A DNA stretch of 64,000 bases from Pseudoduganella lutea. GTDB taxonomy: Bacteria; Pseudomonadota; Gammaproteobacteria; Burkholderiales; Burkholderiaceae_D. A program made the translations under genes and the position numbers. Positions 1 through 8,034 of the stretch are shown here, piece after piece; positions within the stretch are counted from its first letter, which is position 1; each line of letters starts with the position of its first letter. The notes beneath the pieces were generated by a model, which did not search any database, had not been told where the DNA came from, and worked only from the letters and a program-made list of their open reading frames with translations. The stretch lies in the NCBI RefSeq assembly GCF_004209755.1, contig NZ_CP035913.1:1984001-2048000 (forward strand), in the 5' to 3' direction.

Positions 1-627
1 GCGCGCACTAGCACCGAACTGTCGGTGGTGGCCGGCATCGGCCCGTCCACCGCCAGCGCGCACCTGGCGCGCCTGCACGACGAAGGCCTGCTGCGCCAGC
101 TCGCGCAGGGCCGGCACCGCTACTACAGCCTGGCAGGCGGCGACGTGGCCGCCGCGCTGGAAGCGCTGCTCGTCGTCGCCGGCGTGCAGCGCACACCGTT
201 CGTTGCAACGGCGCCGGACCGGTTGCGTGAAGCGCGCACCTGCTACGACCACATGGCCGGCGCACTGGCCGTGCTGCTCAACGATCACTTCCTGGCGGCG
301 GGCTGGCTCGTCGAGGACGAAGGCGCCTACCTGCTGTCGGCCGCCGGAGAAGAGCGTTTCGCCGCGCTGGGGCTCGACATCGCCGCCCTGCGCGGCCAGC
401 GCCGCCGCTTCGCCTGCCCTTGCCTGGACTGGAGCGAACGCCGGCAGCACCTGGGTGGCGCACTCGGCGCGGCGCTGCTGCGCCTTGCATTGCACAAGGG
501 CTGGGTCGAGCAGGACCTGGACAGCCGCGCCCTGGGCGTTCCGGCACAGGGCCGGCGGCGCATGCTGGCCGCGCTCGGCATGGCCGGAAAATCCACGCCG
601 AAAGTCCGCGCCGTAAGTCCGACTTAA
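1..627 (+). CDS. ArsR-type winged-helix transcriptional regulator (5' partial)
   Basis: The frame is open from the first base of the window, so the N-terminus is missing. The visible start (ELSVVAGIGPSTASAHLARL) is the helix-turn-helix of an ArsR-like winged helix, followed by the wing (LLRQLAQGRHRYYSLAG). The C-terminal half carries a CPCLDWSERRQHLGG stretch. I recognise this from a group of ArsR-like regulators with an added C-terminal domain, where the cysteines might sense a ligand or metal; that is inference. The next gene starts 45 bases downstream on the same strand. The regulated gene is unknown and may lie upstream of the window. Confidence 0.8.
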   Translation, partial: ARTSTELSVVAGIGPSTASAHLARLHDEGLLRQLAQGRHRYYSLAGGDVAAALEALLVVAGVQRTPFVATAPDRLREARTCYDHMAGALAVLLNDHFLAAGWLVEDEGAYLLSAAGEERFAALGLDIAALRGQRRRFACPCLDWSERRQHLGGALGAALLRLALHKGWVEQDLDSRALGVPAQGRRRMLAALGMAGKSTPKVRAVSPT

Positions 628-672
628 GAACCACATTTGAAGATGGGATTCCACAACCATCCGGGGGATCAC

Positions 673-1344
673 ATGAAAGAAGCCTTCCGCGCCAACAAGG
701 GATTCATCGCCTTCCTGCTGCTGTTCGGGATCTTCCGCACCGCCGTGGCGGACTGGAATCCGATTCCTTCCGCATCGATGCGCCCCAACCTGCTCGAGGG
801 CGACGTGGTGTTCGTCAACCGCCTCGCCTACGACGTGAAGATTCCCCTCACCGACATTTCGCTGGCGCGCACCGGCGAGCCCCGCCGCGGCGACGTCGTC
901 ACGTTCTCGTCGCCCAAGGATGGCACGCGGCTCATCAAGTGCATCGCCGCGCTGCCCGGCGACACCGTGGAGATGCGTGGCGAGCGACTGCTGATCAACG
1001 GCCGCCAGGCCGACTACACGGTGCTCGGCAACGGCACCGAGCATATCGCCGCGCTGGGCGATCTCGCGGCATTGCACCTGCGCGAACGCAGCGGCGACGC
1101 CGACTACCGGATCCAGGTGCTGCCCCAGGTGCGCGCGATGCGCGACTTCGGCCCCGTGACGGTGCCGCGCGACAGTTACCTGATGCTGGGCGATAACCGC
1201 GACAACAGCGGCGATTCGCGCGTGTTCGGCACCGTGCCGCGCGCGTTGCTGATCGGCCGCGCCGAACGCGTGCTTGTTTCCGCCGACATCCTCGGCAACT
1301 GGGCGCCGCGCACCGACCGCATCGGCATGAGCCTGCGCCAGTAA
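673..1344 (+). CDS. lepB: signal peptidase I
   Basis: Membrane-bound serine protease that removes signal peptides from exported proteins. The protein has 223 residues with one N-terminal transmembrane segment (about residues 10-26). The catalytic serine lies in PSASMRP (Ser35), the general-base lysine in RLIKCIAALPGD (Lys89), and the family box GDNRDNSGDSR near the C-terminus. I chose ATG 673 because GGGGG sits 5 bases upstream; an in-frame ATG at 637 would add 12 residues with no clear ribosome site. There is no lepA or rnc beside it, so it is probably an additional copy rather than the housekeeping lepA-lepB-rnc locus. It is shorter than E. coli LepB, lacking the second membrane segment. 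Confidence 0.93.
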   Translation: MKEAFRANKGFIAFLLLFGIFRTAVADWNPIPSASMRPNLLEGDVVFVNRLAYDVKIPLTDISLARTGEPRRGDVVTFSSPKDGTRLIKCIAALPGDTVEMRGERLLINGRQADYTVLGNGTEHIAALGDLAALHLRERSGDADYRIQVLPQVRAMRDFGPVTVPRDSYLMLGDNRDNSGDSRVFGTVPRALLIGRAERVLVSADILGNWAPRTDRIGMSLRQ

Positions 1345-1390
1345 TGACTCAATGTTAAGATCGGCGCTCCCCACCTGAACCGGGAGCGAC

Positions 1391-2143
1391 ATGATCGAAT
1401 TCGATGGCCTGGCCAAGCGCTACGGCGACTACGAAGCGGTGCGCCCGCTGACGCTCGCCGTGCGGCGTGGCGAAGTATTCGGCTTTCTCGGCCCGAACGG
1501 CGCCGGTAAGACCACCACGATCCGCATGATGATGGGCATCCTCGTGCCCAGCGCCGGCCGCGTGCTGGTCGACGGCCTCGACTGCCATGGCGAGGCGGCG
1601 GACGTGAAGCGCCACGTCGGCTACCTGCCGGACAACCCGATCTTCTACGATTACCTGCGCGGGCGGGAGATCCTGCAGTTCGTCGGCGAGATGCACGGCC
1701 TGCCGCGGCGCGCCGCCGCCGAGCGCGCCGATGCCCTGCTGGCCGAATTCGGCCTCGATGAAGTGTCCGAGGAATTCGCCGTCAACTACTCGATGGGCAT
1801 GAAGAAGAAGCTGGGCCTGGCCTGCGCGCTGGTGCACGACCCGGCGGTACTGATCCTCGACGAACCGATCAACGGCCTCGATCCCCGCGCCGCGCGCGAC
1901 GTGCAGGAACTGCTCGTGGGCCGCGCGGCCGCCGGCAAGACGATCTTTGTCTCCACCCACCTGCTCGACATGGCGCAGCGCATGTGCGATCGCGTGGGCA
2001 TCATCCACCGCGGCGCGCTGGTGGCAACCGGCGCACTGGACGAATTGCGCGATGACAGCGACACGTCGCTCGAGGAAGTGTTCCTGCGCCTGACGGACGA
2101 ATCCGGCGAGCCGGCGGCCACGGGCGAGGTGGCGCGGGGATGA
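1391..2143 (+). CDS. ABC transporter ATP-binding protein
   Basis: Nucleotide-binding subunit of 250 residues. Walker A is GPNGAGKTTT (about residue 34), the signature is degenerate (YSMGMKKKL), Walker B is VLILDEP with a following D-loop (NGLD), and the H-loop is VSTHLLD. The layout is that of NatA/CcmA-type export ATPases. The stop overlaps the start of the permease/protease fusion by 4 bases (ATGA), so the two are translationally coupled and almost certainly form one transporter. The start has GGGAGCG upstream. Substrate unknown. Confidence 0.92.
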   Translation: MIEFDGLAKRYGDYEAVRPLTLAVRRGEVFGFLGPNGAGKTTTIRMMMGILVPSAGRVLVDGLDCHGEAADVKRHVGYLPDNPIFYDYLRGREILQFVGEMHGLPRRAAAERADALLAEFGLDEVSEEFAVNYSMGMKKKLGLACALVHDPAVLILDEPINGLDPRAARDVQELLVGRAAAGKTIFVSTHLLDMAQRMCDRVGIIHRGALVATGALDELRDDSDTSLEEVFLRLTDESGEPAATGEVARG

Positions 2144-4461
2144 ACGGGCCGCTCCCCGTCGGCAATGCACGCGCGGCCTGGTTGCTGGCGCGGCTGCGGC
2201 TGCGCCGCCTGCTGAACATGGCCACGCTGTCGATGCGGCGCAAGCGCAGCGGCGGCAGTGGCGGCGGCCGCGTTGCCACCGCCGGCAAGCGCCGTGGCAG
2301 GTGGATCCTGCCGATCGTGATGGCGCTCGCGATGGTGTTTGCCTTTTCGTTCCAGGCCCGCCAGATCCTGATCAACCTGCATTGCGAGCTGGCGCCGGAA
2401 AGCGCCTGCGGGGGCCACGCCACCGCGCATGAGCGGGACCGGGCGGCGCTGGCCGACCTGGGCGAGGCGCCATTCAGCCCGGCGCTGCAGCGTGCCCTGG
2501 CGATGGAGCTTTGGCTCCTTTGGCTCGTGGCCCTGCTGGTGCCGCTCGGCAGCCGCGAAATGGCGCAGCCGGACTGGGACCTCGAATGGCTCGTCACGCT
2601 GCCCGTGCGGCGCAAGGGGTTGCTGTGGGCACGCGTGGCGGAACGCACCGTCACCAATGCCACCGGCTGGCTGGTCCTGTTCCCGGCCACGGTGATGATC
2701 GGCTGGACCGCCGGCTTGCGCTGGACTTTGCCGGCCGCCGCGCTGGCCATATCGCTGGCATTGCTGGCGCTGGCCGCCACGGTGCGCACGCTGGCCGACA
2801 CGGGCTTGCGGCTGTCGCTGCCGCCGTCGCAACTGCGCAACCTGCAGGCGGCGATTTCCGTCGCGTCGATGCCGCTGATCTACGTCGTCATCGCACTGTC
2901 GACCGGCGGCGGCATGGTGATGGACTGGGCACGCGCGTGGCCGGCATGGACGCTGTGGACCCCGCCCGGCCTCGCTGGCCAGCTGCTCGATGCGCGGTCG
3001 CTGCCGGCCGCGCTCGGCCCTGGCGTGCTGCTCGCGCTGCAGACGGCGCTGCTGCTGTGGGCAGGCATCGCGCTGTTGTCCCGCCAGTTGTCCGCCGGCG
3101 TGGTGGCCGCCAGTTCGCGCGAAACGGCTCGCACGCAACGGCCGCCGGCGGCGGCATGGGCAATGCCCGGCACGCCGCTGCAGCGGCGCGAACTGCGGCT
3201 GCTGGCCCGCGACCGCACGTTCCTCGTGCAGAGCCTCGTGGTGCCGCTGGTGATCATCGGCAGCCAGCTGTTCTTCACCGGGCGGATGGATGCGATGGCC
3301 CGGGTAGGCACCGATGGCGCCGCGCTGGCCTCGATCGCGTTCGGGCTGGGCAGCTACGTGCTGTTGCTGTCGGCCTTCCAGACCATCAACACGGAAGGCC
3401 AGGCGCTCTGGATGCTCTACACCTTCCCCGGCACGCTGGAGCGGATGCTGCTGGAGAAGGCGCGGCTGTGGGCGCTGCTGGCGCTGGTCTACCCGGCTGC
3501 CGTGTTCGCGGTCGGTATCGCCTGGGCGCCCGCCCTCGATGCCGGCCTGCTGGCGCGGATCGCCCTGGTGGCACTTGGCATCCCCATCTTCGCGCTGATC
3601 GCCGTGGCACTGGGCGTGTGGGCTTCGGACCCGCTGGCGCACGAAGCCGGCGCGCGCATCCGCCCGACCTACGTGTACCTTTATTCGATCTTCGCCGGCA
3701 TGTATGGCTTCGCGCTGTACACCGACACGTGGACGCATCGGCTGGCCGTGGTGGTGCTGCTGGCCGCGCTGGCGCTGGCGCTGTGGCAGAAGGCCCGCGA
3801 CCACCTGCCCTACCTGCTCGATCCGTCCGCCGCGCCGCCGCCGCGCGTTTCCGCGGCCGACGGCATGGTTGCCGCGCTGCTGTTCTTTGCCGTGCAGGCG
3901 ATTGCCGTCACCGTCCTCCACCGTGGCGAGGGCGCGCCGGCGCTGACGGACCTGGCGCTGGCGCTGGCCATCGGCGGTGCCGCCACCTGGGCGCTGGTGC
4001 GCTTCGTCTACTGGCGCGTGGGAACGGCCGGCGTGCCGCGGTTCCTGCATGGGCCGGTGGTGCCGGCCGTGCTGTCCGGCGCGGCATGGGCGCTGCCGGC
4101 GATTGCCGCCGCCGCGCTGTACATGCTGGCGATGCGCCACTTCGGCATCGCGCTGCCGCAGCCGGACGGCGCCATCGCCTTGCCCGTGCTGCTGGCCATC
4201 GCCTGCGTGGCGGCGCCCCTGTCCGAAGAGTTCATCTTCCGCGGCCTGCTGTTCGGCGGCCTGCGCCGATCGCTGTCCGCTGCCCCGGCCGTGCTGGCCA
4301 GCGCGGCGCTGTTCGCCGTCGTGCACCCGCCGGTATCGATGGTGCCGGTCTTCGTGCTGGGCGTGTGCGCCGCGCTGGCCTACGGGCGCAAGGGTGGCCT
4401 GCTGGCGCCGGTGGTCACGCACGCGGTGTACAACGCCGCGATCATCACCTTGCAAAGCTGA
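2140..4461 (+). CDS. ABC-2 type permease fused to CPBP intramembrane protease
   Basis: A 773-residue polytopic membrane protein. Roughly residues 1-570 look like an ABC-2 permease half with many hydrophobic segments and a large loop after the first. Residues about 590-773 are a CPBP (CAAX-protease / bacteriocin-processing) domain. Its motif 1 is SEEFIFRG (about residue 694), motif 2 a histidine in FAVVHPP (about 727) and motif 3 THAVYNA (about 759), so the metal-binding glutamates and histidines are intact. It overlaps the ATPase gene by 4 bases. Permease-CPBP fusions are known next to NatA-like ATPases; the role (peptide export with cleavage, or resistance) is inference. An alternative reading as two genes is not supported: the frame is continuous with no internal start region. 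Confidence 0.85.
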   Translation: MNGPLPVGNARAAWLLARLRLRRLLNMATLSMRRKRSGGSGGGRVATAGKRRGRWILPIVMALAMVFAFSFQARQILINLHCELAPESACGGHATAHERDRAALADLGEAPFSPALQRALAMELWLLWLVALLVPLGSREMAQPDWDLEWLVTLPVRRKGLLWARVAERTVTNATGWLVLFPATVMIGWTAGLRWTLPAAALAISLALLALAATVRTLADTGLRLSLPPSQLRNLQAAISVASMPLIYVVIALSTGGGMVMDWARAWPAWTLWTPPGLAGQLLDARSLPAALGPGVLLALQTALLLWAGIALLSRQLSAGVVAASSRETARTQRPPAAAWAMPGTPLQRRELRLLARDRTFLVQSLVVPLVIIGSQLFFTGRMDAMARVGTDGAALASIAFGLGSYVLLLSAFQTINTEGQALWMLYTFPGTLERMLLEKARLWALLALVYPAAVFAVGIAWAPALDAGLLARIALVALGIPIFALIAVALGVWASDPLAHEAGARIRPTYVYLYSIFAGMYGFALYTDTWTHRLAVVVLLAALALALWQKARDHLPYLLDPSAAPPPRVSAADGMVAALLFFAVQAIAVTVLHRGEGAPALTDLALALAIGGAATWALVRFVYWRVGTAGVPRFLHGPVVPAVLSGAAWALPAIAAAALYMLAMRHFGIALPQPDGAIALPVLLAIACVAAPLSEEFIFRGLLFGGLRRSLSAAPAVLASAALFAVVHPPVSMVPVFVLGVCAALAYGRKGGLLAPVVTHAVYNAAIITLQS

Positions 4462-4489
4462 GCTTACGCATCGGGTCTGGCTGCGATAA

Positions 4490-4508
4490 AATGAGAATCA
4501 TTCTCATT
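4490..4508. promoter_or_regulatory. Fur box
   Basis: AATGAGAATCATTCTCATT is a perfect 19-bp palindrome centred on C4499. It matches the Fur consensus (repeated GATAAT-like hexamers) closely. It lies 15 bases upstream of the esterase ATG, so the promoter and transcript start must overlap or sit just beside it; iron-replete repression of that gene is expected. Confidence 0.85.
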
Positions 4509-4522
4509 CATAGACCCGCGTC

Positions 4523-5452
4523 ATGCTTCCATCCCTTCCTCGCCGCCGCCTGCTGGCCGCCGGCGGCACCCTGCTGGGTTCGGCCCTGCTCCCCGGTCCG
4601 GCACACGCCGGCGATGCCTGGCAGACCGTCGCGCTGCCGCACGCACGCCAGCGCGACCTCGCCTCCTCGATCACGGGCGGGCGTTACCGTATCTTCCTCA
4701 GCGTGCCGCAGGATCGGGACACGCCGGCGCCGGCCGCGGGCTACCCGGTGCTGTATGCGCTCGATGGCAACGCCTCGTTCCCCCTGCTGGCCCAGATGGC
4801 CCGCATGGCGGGCTGGCGCAGCAAGGTTACCGGGCAGCCGGCGCCCGTCATCGTCGGCATCGGTTATGCCACGGACGACGATTACCATCCCGACCGCGGG
4901 CGCGACTACACGCCAGCCAGCGCCGGTGCGCCGGCGACGGAGGGTGGCGCGGACCGTTTCCTGGACTTCATCGAGAAGGAATTGAAACCGCTGGTGCGGT
5001 CGCTGGTACCCGTCGATCCCCGGCGCCAGGCGCTGTATGGGCATTCGTACGGCGGCCTGTGCGCGCTGCACGCGCTGTTCACGCGACCGGCGATGTTCCA
5101 GACGTATATCGCCGCGAGCCCGTCGATCTGGTACCGCGAGCGCGCCGTGCTGGCGGGGTTGGAGGGGTTCGGCAAGCATGCCGCCGCGCTGGCCGTGAAG
5201 CCATCGGTGCTGCTGACGGCAGGCGAGCTGGAACAACCTGCCGGTGCCGGGGCAAATGGTGCCACGCCCGGCTCGCGCGACGCGATCGCCGCCCAGCGGC
5301 GCATGATCGATGAAGCGCGGGCGTTATCGGCCAAGCTGGGCGCCATGCAGGGCACCGTATCACGGGCACAATTCCTGCTGTTCGCGCAGGAAAACCATGG
5401 TTCCGCCGCATTCCCCGCCATGGCGCGGGGAATGGACTTCTTCCTCGCCTAG
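4523..5452 (+). CDS. periplasmic alpha/beta-hydrolase, siderophore-esterase-like (IroE/Fes family)
   Basis: A 309-residue esterase of the PF00756 type. The N-terminus (PRRRLLAAGGTLLGSALL, then a cleavage site near AHAG) is a Tat- or Sec-type export signal. The nucleophile elbow is GHSYGG (about residue 175); the C-terminal histidine is in QENHGSAAF. Family members hydrolyse ferric-siderophore esters or their fragments in the periplasm. The perfect Fur box immediately upstream supports an iron-acquisition role. No receptor or TonB gene is next to it, so the siderophore is unknown. The ATG at 4523 has no clear ribosome site, because the Fur box occupies the leader. Confidence 0.8.
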   Translation: MLPSLPRRRLLAAGGTLLGSALLPGPAHAGDAWQTVALPHARQRDLASSITGGRYRIFLSVPQDRDTPAPAAGYPVLYALDGNASFPLLAQMARMAGWRSKVTGQPAPVIVGIGYATDDDYHPDRGRDYTPASAGAPATEGGADRFLDFIEKELKPLVRSLVPVDPRRQALYGHSYGGLCALHALFTRPAMFQTYIAASPSIWYRERAVLAGLEGFGKHAAALAVKPSVLLTAGELEQPAGAGANGATPGSRDAIAAQRRMIDEARALSAKLGAMQGTVSRAQFLLFAQENHGSAAFPAMARGMDFFLA

Positions 5453-5456
5453 CGCT

Positions 5457-5750
5457 TCAGAGCAGGCGCGCCGGGCACAGTGCGCGCATGAGCCACAAGA
5501 TGGCCGCGCCCAGCGCGCTGGTGACGATGGTGGTCACCACGATCAGCGTCGGCAACGCGTGCTGGCCATATTCATCGGCCAGCACGATCGTGCCCAACGC
5601 CACGACCAGTTGCGCCGGCACGATCACGCGCAGCCAGCGCCGCGCCCCGGGAAACCCCCGTCGCGCCAGCTTGCGCGACGCCAGCACCACGGGCCCGCAC
5701 AGCACGGCGAGGAAAACGGCGACAAACAAGATCATCTGCAGGATGCGCAT
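5457..5750 (-). CDS. small membrane protein of unknown function
   Basis: A 97-residue protein with three predicted membrane helices (about residues 4-24, 43-60 and 65-88) and positively charged loops (RKLARRGFPGARRW). It starts at ATG 5750 behind GAGGGA. It converges on the esterase gene, 4 bases between the stops. I do not recognise a family. Confidence 0.65.
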   Translation of the reverse strand: MRILQMILFVAVFLAVLCGPVVLASRKLARRGFPGARRWLRVIVPAQLVVALGTIVLADEYGQHALPTLIVVTTIVTSALGAAILWLMRALCPARLL

Positions 5751-5834
5751 TCGGTTCCCTCGTCAAAGGCGGCCAGCATAGCGCAGACCGCCATGCCGTT
5801 GTGCCCTCACCACAAAAAGTGTTGTTCTTTTCTT

Positions 5835-5901
5835 GGGGACTGTCCCCCCTGCAGGGACTGTCCCCCCTGGAGGGACTGTCCCTCTTGGAGGGACTGTCCC
5901 C
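5835..5901. repeat. tandem 18-bp repeat with GGGACTGTCCC core
   Basis: About 3.7 head-to-tail copies of an 18-bp unit whose core GGGACTGTCCC is itself a palindrome, joined by CCCTGCA / CCCTGGA / TCTTGGA. It lies between the end of the ter island and the small membrane protein gene. The same core occurs as a hairpin at 53805-53841, so it belongs to a dispersed family. Confidence 0.85.
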
Positions 5902-5910
5902 AAAGAAGAA

Positions 5911-5948
5911 ACAACAAAAAAGCGGTGGCCGGGTTGCCGGGCCACCGC
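5911..5948 (-). terminator. rho-independent terminator of the terD-AIM24-terZ unit
   Basis: On the minus strand, the stem GCGGTGGCC / GGCCACCGC (9 bp, 9-nt loop) is followed by a U-rich tail (A-run at 5911-5921 on the plus strand). It lies 39 bases after the terZ stop. A closely related hairpin with the same stem follows the second terZ copy at 14244-14277. Confidence 0.88.
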
Positions 5949-5986
5949 GATGGGAGCGCGCCATGGGCTGGCGCGGGTGAAACAGG

Positions 5987-6568
5987 TTACAGGTGCTGGG
6001 CGACTTGCGGCATCAGTTCCTCGAACGTGCGGCCGATGCCGCTTTCGCCGATCGCGTGCATTTTCCATTCGCCGTTGTGGCGGTACAGCTTGGCCATGAT
6101 CTGGGCGCTGTGCGAGCCCTGCACGGAGAGGTCGAAACGCGCCACTTCCTTGCCGTTGTTCGCATTCACCAGCCGGCAGTAAGCGTTCTGCACCTGCGCG
6201 AAGCTCTGGCCGGTGAAGCTGTTGACCGTGAAGACGATGCTCTTCACGTTGGCCGGCACCTGGTCGAGACTCACGCTGATCTGCTCGTCGTCGCCATCGC
6301 CGGCGCCCGTGCGGTTGTCGCCCGAGTGCATCACGCTGCCGTCGCGGCTTTTCAGCTGGCGGAACCACACCACGTCGACCGGCTTGTTCGCTTCGTCGAA
6401 CAGCAGGCAGGAAGCATCGAGGTCGATGTCGGCGCTCTTGCTGCCGAAACCGAGGAAGCCCTTGCTTTTCACGGCATCCCAGCCCAGGCCCATCGACACG
6501 TGCGACAGCGCGCCGCCGCCTTCCTTGTCCAGCGAGATTTTCTGGCCCTTCGTCAAATTGACAGACAT
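5987..6568 (-). CDS. terZ: TerZ-like TerD-family stress protein, copy 1
   Basis: A 193-residue protein of the TerD superfamily (calcium-binding beta-sandwich; tellurite and general stress resistance). It follows TerZ rather than TerD in sequence: GLGWDAVKSKGFLGFG, DIDLDASCLLFDE, WFRQLKSRDGS and a C-terminal LYRHNGEWKM. The acidic SGDNRTGAGDGDDE stretch supplies Ca2+ ligands. A strong ribosome site (GAGGAGG) precedes ATG 6568. It is the last gene of the unit DUF475-terD-AIM24-terZ and is followed by a terminator. A near-identical paralogue lies at 14440-15021. Confidence 0.92.
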   Translation of the reverse strand: MSVNLTKGQKISLDKEGGGALSHVSMGLGWDAVKSKGFLGFGSKSADIDLDASCLLFDEANKPVDVVWFRQLKSRDGSVMHSGDNRTGAGDGDDEQISVSLDQVPANVKSIVFTVNSFTGQSFAQVQNAYCRLVNANNGKEVARFDLSVQGSHSAQIMAKLYRHNGEWKMHAIGESGIGRTFEELMPQVAQHL

Positions 6569-6625
6569 GTCATCCTCCTCGATGTGTTGCGGTTCACTGC
6601 GCCTTCGCTTTGCCCTTTACTACGC

Positions 6626-7324
6626 TTACTGCGGCTTGGTGCTCGACAGCCACGACAGGAACGCCGCCCGGCTGCGCGAGCACACCACCACCTTGCCGGT
6701 GCCCGAGAAGCGCAGCACCATCCCTTCGCCGCTCGTCACGCTGTTGACCAGGTTGCCGAGGAAGCCGCTGCTGCGGCTCGTCGACACCGACATCTCGTAG
6801 CGCAGCTGGCTGTCCCAGCACACCACGTGCGAGTTGTCGATCACGATATCCTTGCCGGCTTCCACGTCCAGCGTGGCCACCGAGCCGAAGCCCGACACCA
6901 CCAGCTGGCCGCTGCCCGAGGTTTCCGTGATGAAGAACCCGCCGGTCTGGCCGAACAGTGCGGTGCCCACGTTCTGGGTGCGCACGTTCAGGTTCACGCT
7001 CGACGATGCCGCGACGAACGCGCCGTCGCTGATCATGTACTGGCGCGCGCCCACGTCCAGCACCTGCATCGCGCCCGGCAACGTGGGCGCCAGCAGGCAG
7101 TCGCCATCGCCCTTGACGGCCTCGATGTGCTGCTGGAAGAACGACTCGCCGTTGGCGAAGGTGCGCATCAGCGCCGCGCCCAGCCCGCCGTTCATCTTGC
7201 CTTTCAGCTCGAGGTTCGACTCCATCATGACCATGGCGTTTGCTTCGCAGTAGATCTTTTCGCCATGGCGCAGGGTCACGTGCAGGAACGGGTCCTCTTC
7301 TCCGGTAATGCTGAAGACGGGCAT
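6626..7324 (-). CDS. AIM24 / TIGR00266 family protein
   Basis: A 232-residue protein matching the AIM24 (TIGR00266) family: N-terminal MPVFSITGEEDPFLHV, the conserved AMVMMESNLE, and the Gly-rich middle GGLGAALMRTF, with a beta-rich fold and no signal peptide. AIM24-type proteins recur in ter gene clusters, but the biochemical role is unknown. It starts 3 bases after the terD stop with no separate ribosome site, so it is translationally coupled. This gene has no counterpart in the second terD/terZ cassette. Confidence 0.88.
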   Translation of the reverse strand: MPVFSITGEEDPFLHVTLRHGEKIYCEANAMVMMESNLELKGKMNGGLGAALMRTFANGESFFQQHIEAVKGDGDCLLAPTLPGAMQVLDVGARQYMISDGAFVAASSSVNLNVRTQNVGTALFGQTGGFFITETSGSGQLVVSGFGSVATLDVEAGKDIVIDNSHVVCWDSQLRYEMSVSTSRSSGFLGNLVNSVTSGEGMVLRFSGTGKVVVCSRSRAAFLSWLSSTKPQ

Positions 7325-7327
7325 GGC

Positions 7328-7903
7328 TTACACCGCGACGCCGTAGCTCTTGGCCAGCGCGCCAAGGCCGCCGGCATAGCCCTGGCCCACGGCGCGGAAT
7401 TTCCAATCGCTGCCGTTGCGATACAGTTCGCCGAACACCATCGCCGTTTCCGTCGAGCTGTCCTCGGACAGGTCATAGCGTGCCACTTCGGCACCGGTGG
7501 CCGCGTTCACGCAGCGCACGAAGGCTTTCTGCACCTGGCCGAAGTTCTGGCGGCGGGCATCGGCATCGTGGATCGTCACGCAGACGGCGATCTTGTCGAC
7601 GTCGGCCGGCACCTTGCCCAGGTCGACGTTCACGGTCTCGTCGTCGCCTGCGCCTTCGCCGGTGCGGTTGTCACCCGAGTGCACGATGGAACCGTCGGCC
7701 GATTTCAGGTTGTTGTAGAAGATGAAGTCGGAGTCGCTGCGCACCTTGCCATCCGCCTTCAGGAGGAAGGCCGAGCTGTCGATGTCGAATGCGGCGCCAT
7801 CGGTGTTGCGCACGTCCCAGCCCAGGCCGATCGTCAGTTGCGACAGACCGGGAGCTTCCTTGGACAGGTTGACGTTGCCGCCTTTTTGCAGACTGATTGC
7901 CAT
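7328..7903 (-). CDS. terD: TerD-family stress protein, copy 1
   Basis: A 191-residue protein with the classic TerD pattern: [48 protein letters not shown] (Ca2+ site), [14 protein letters not shown] and [16 protein letters not shown] chose ATG 7903, which has AAAGGAG 6 bases upstream; an upstream in-frame start at 7933 would add a tail not found in the family. It lies between the DUF475 gene and AIM24. A paralogue differing at few positions is at 15106-15681. Confidence 0.94.
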   Translation of the reverse strand: MAISLQKGGNVNLSKEAPGLSQLTIGLGWDVRNTDGAAFDIDSSAFLLKADGKVRSDSDFIFYNNLKSADGSIVHSGDNRTGEGAGDDETVNVDLGKVPADVDKIAVCVTIHDADARRQNFGQVQKAFVRCVNAATGAEVARYDLSEDSSTETAMVFGELYRNGSDWKFRAVGQGYAGGLGALAKSYGVAV

Positions 7904-7928
7904 GATCGATTCTCCTTTGGTTGTTTGA

Positions 7929-7962
7929 GACACCTTGCTTCCGGCACGGCGCGACCGGTGTC
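7929..7962 (-). promoter_or_regulatory. conserved leader hairpin upstream of terD copy 1
   Basis: GACACC (plus-strand 7929-7934) pairs with GGTGTC (7957-7962), forming a 6-bp stem just upstream of the terD ribosome site. The same arms occur at the same place before terD copy 2 (15706-15738), and a GC-rich inverted repeat lies further upstream in both. No known riboswitch consensus was recognised. Confidence 0.45.
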
Positions 7963-8034
7963 AATTGGCGCGCCGCGTATTGTCGGACGGGCTGGCTGCC
8001 CGTCCATTCTTGTTATTTGACCAGCTTGCAGCCC

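Noticed and set aside
1786..4455. Long open frame (889 codons) on the minus strand
   Set aside because: Shadow of the ABC ATPase and permease genes in GC-rich DNA; low-complexity Gln/Arg/His-rich translation with no domain.
5835..5901. Possible CRISPR array
   Set aside because: Repeats are contiguous 18-bp units without spacers, and no cas genes are in the window.
5993..8020. Plus-strand 675-codon frame through the ter cassette
   Set aside because: Antisense to terZ, AIM24 and terD, which have ribosome sites and family motifs.
7904..8034. yybP-ykoY manganese riboswitch, as expected near TerC-type genes
   Set aside because: No match to the conserved loop sequences could be seen, and the leader precedes terD rather than the DUF475 gene.
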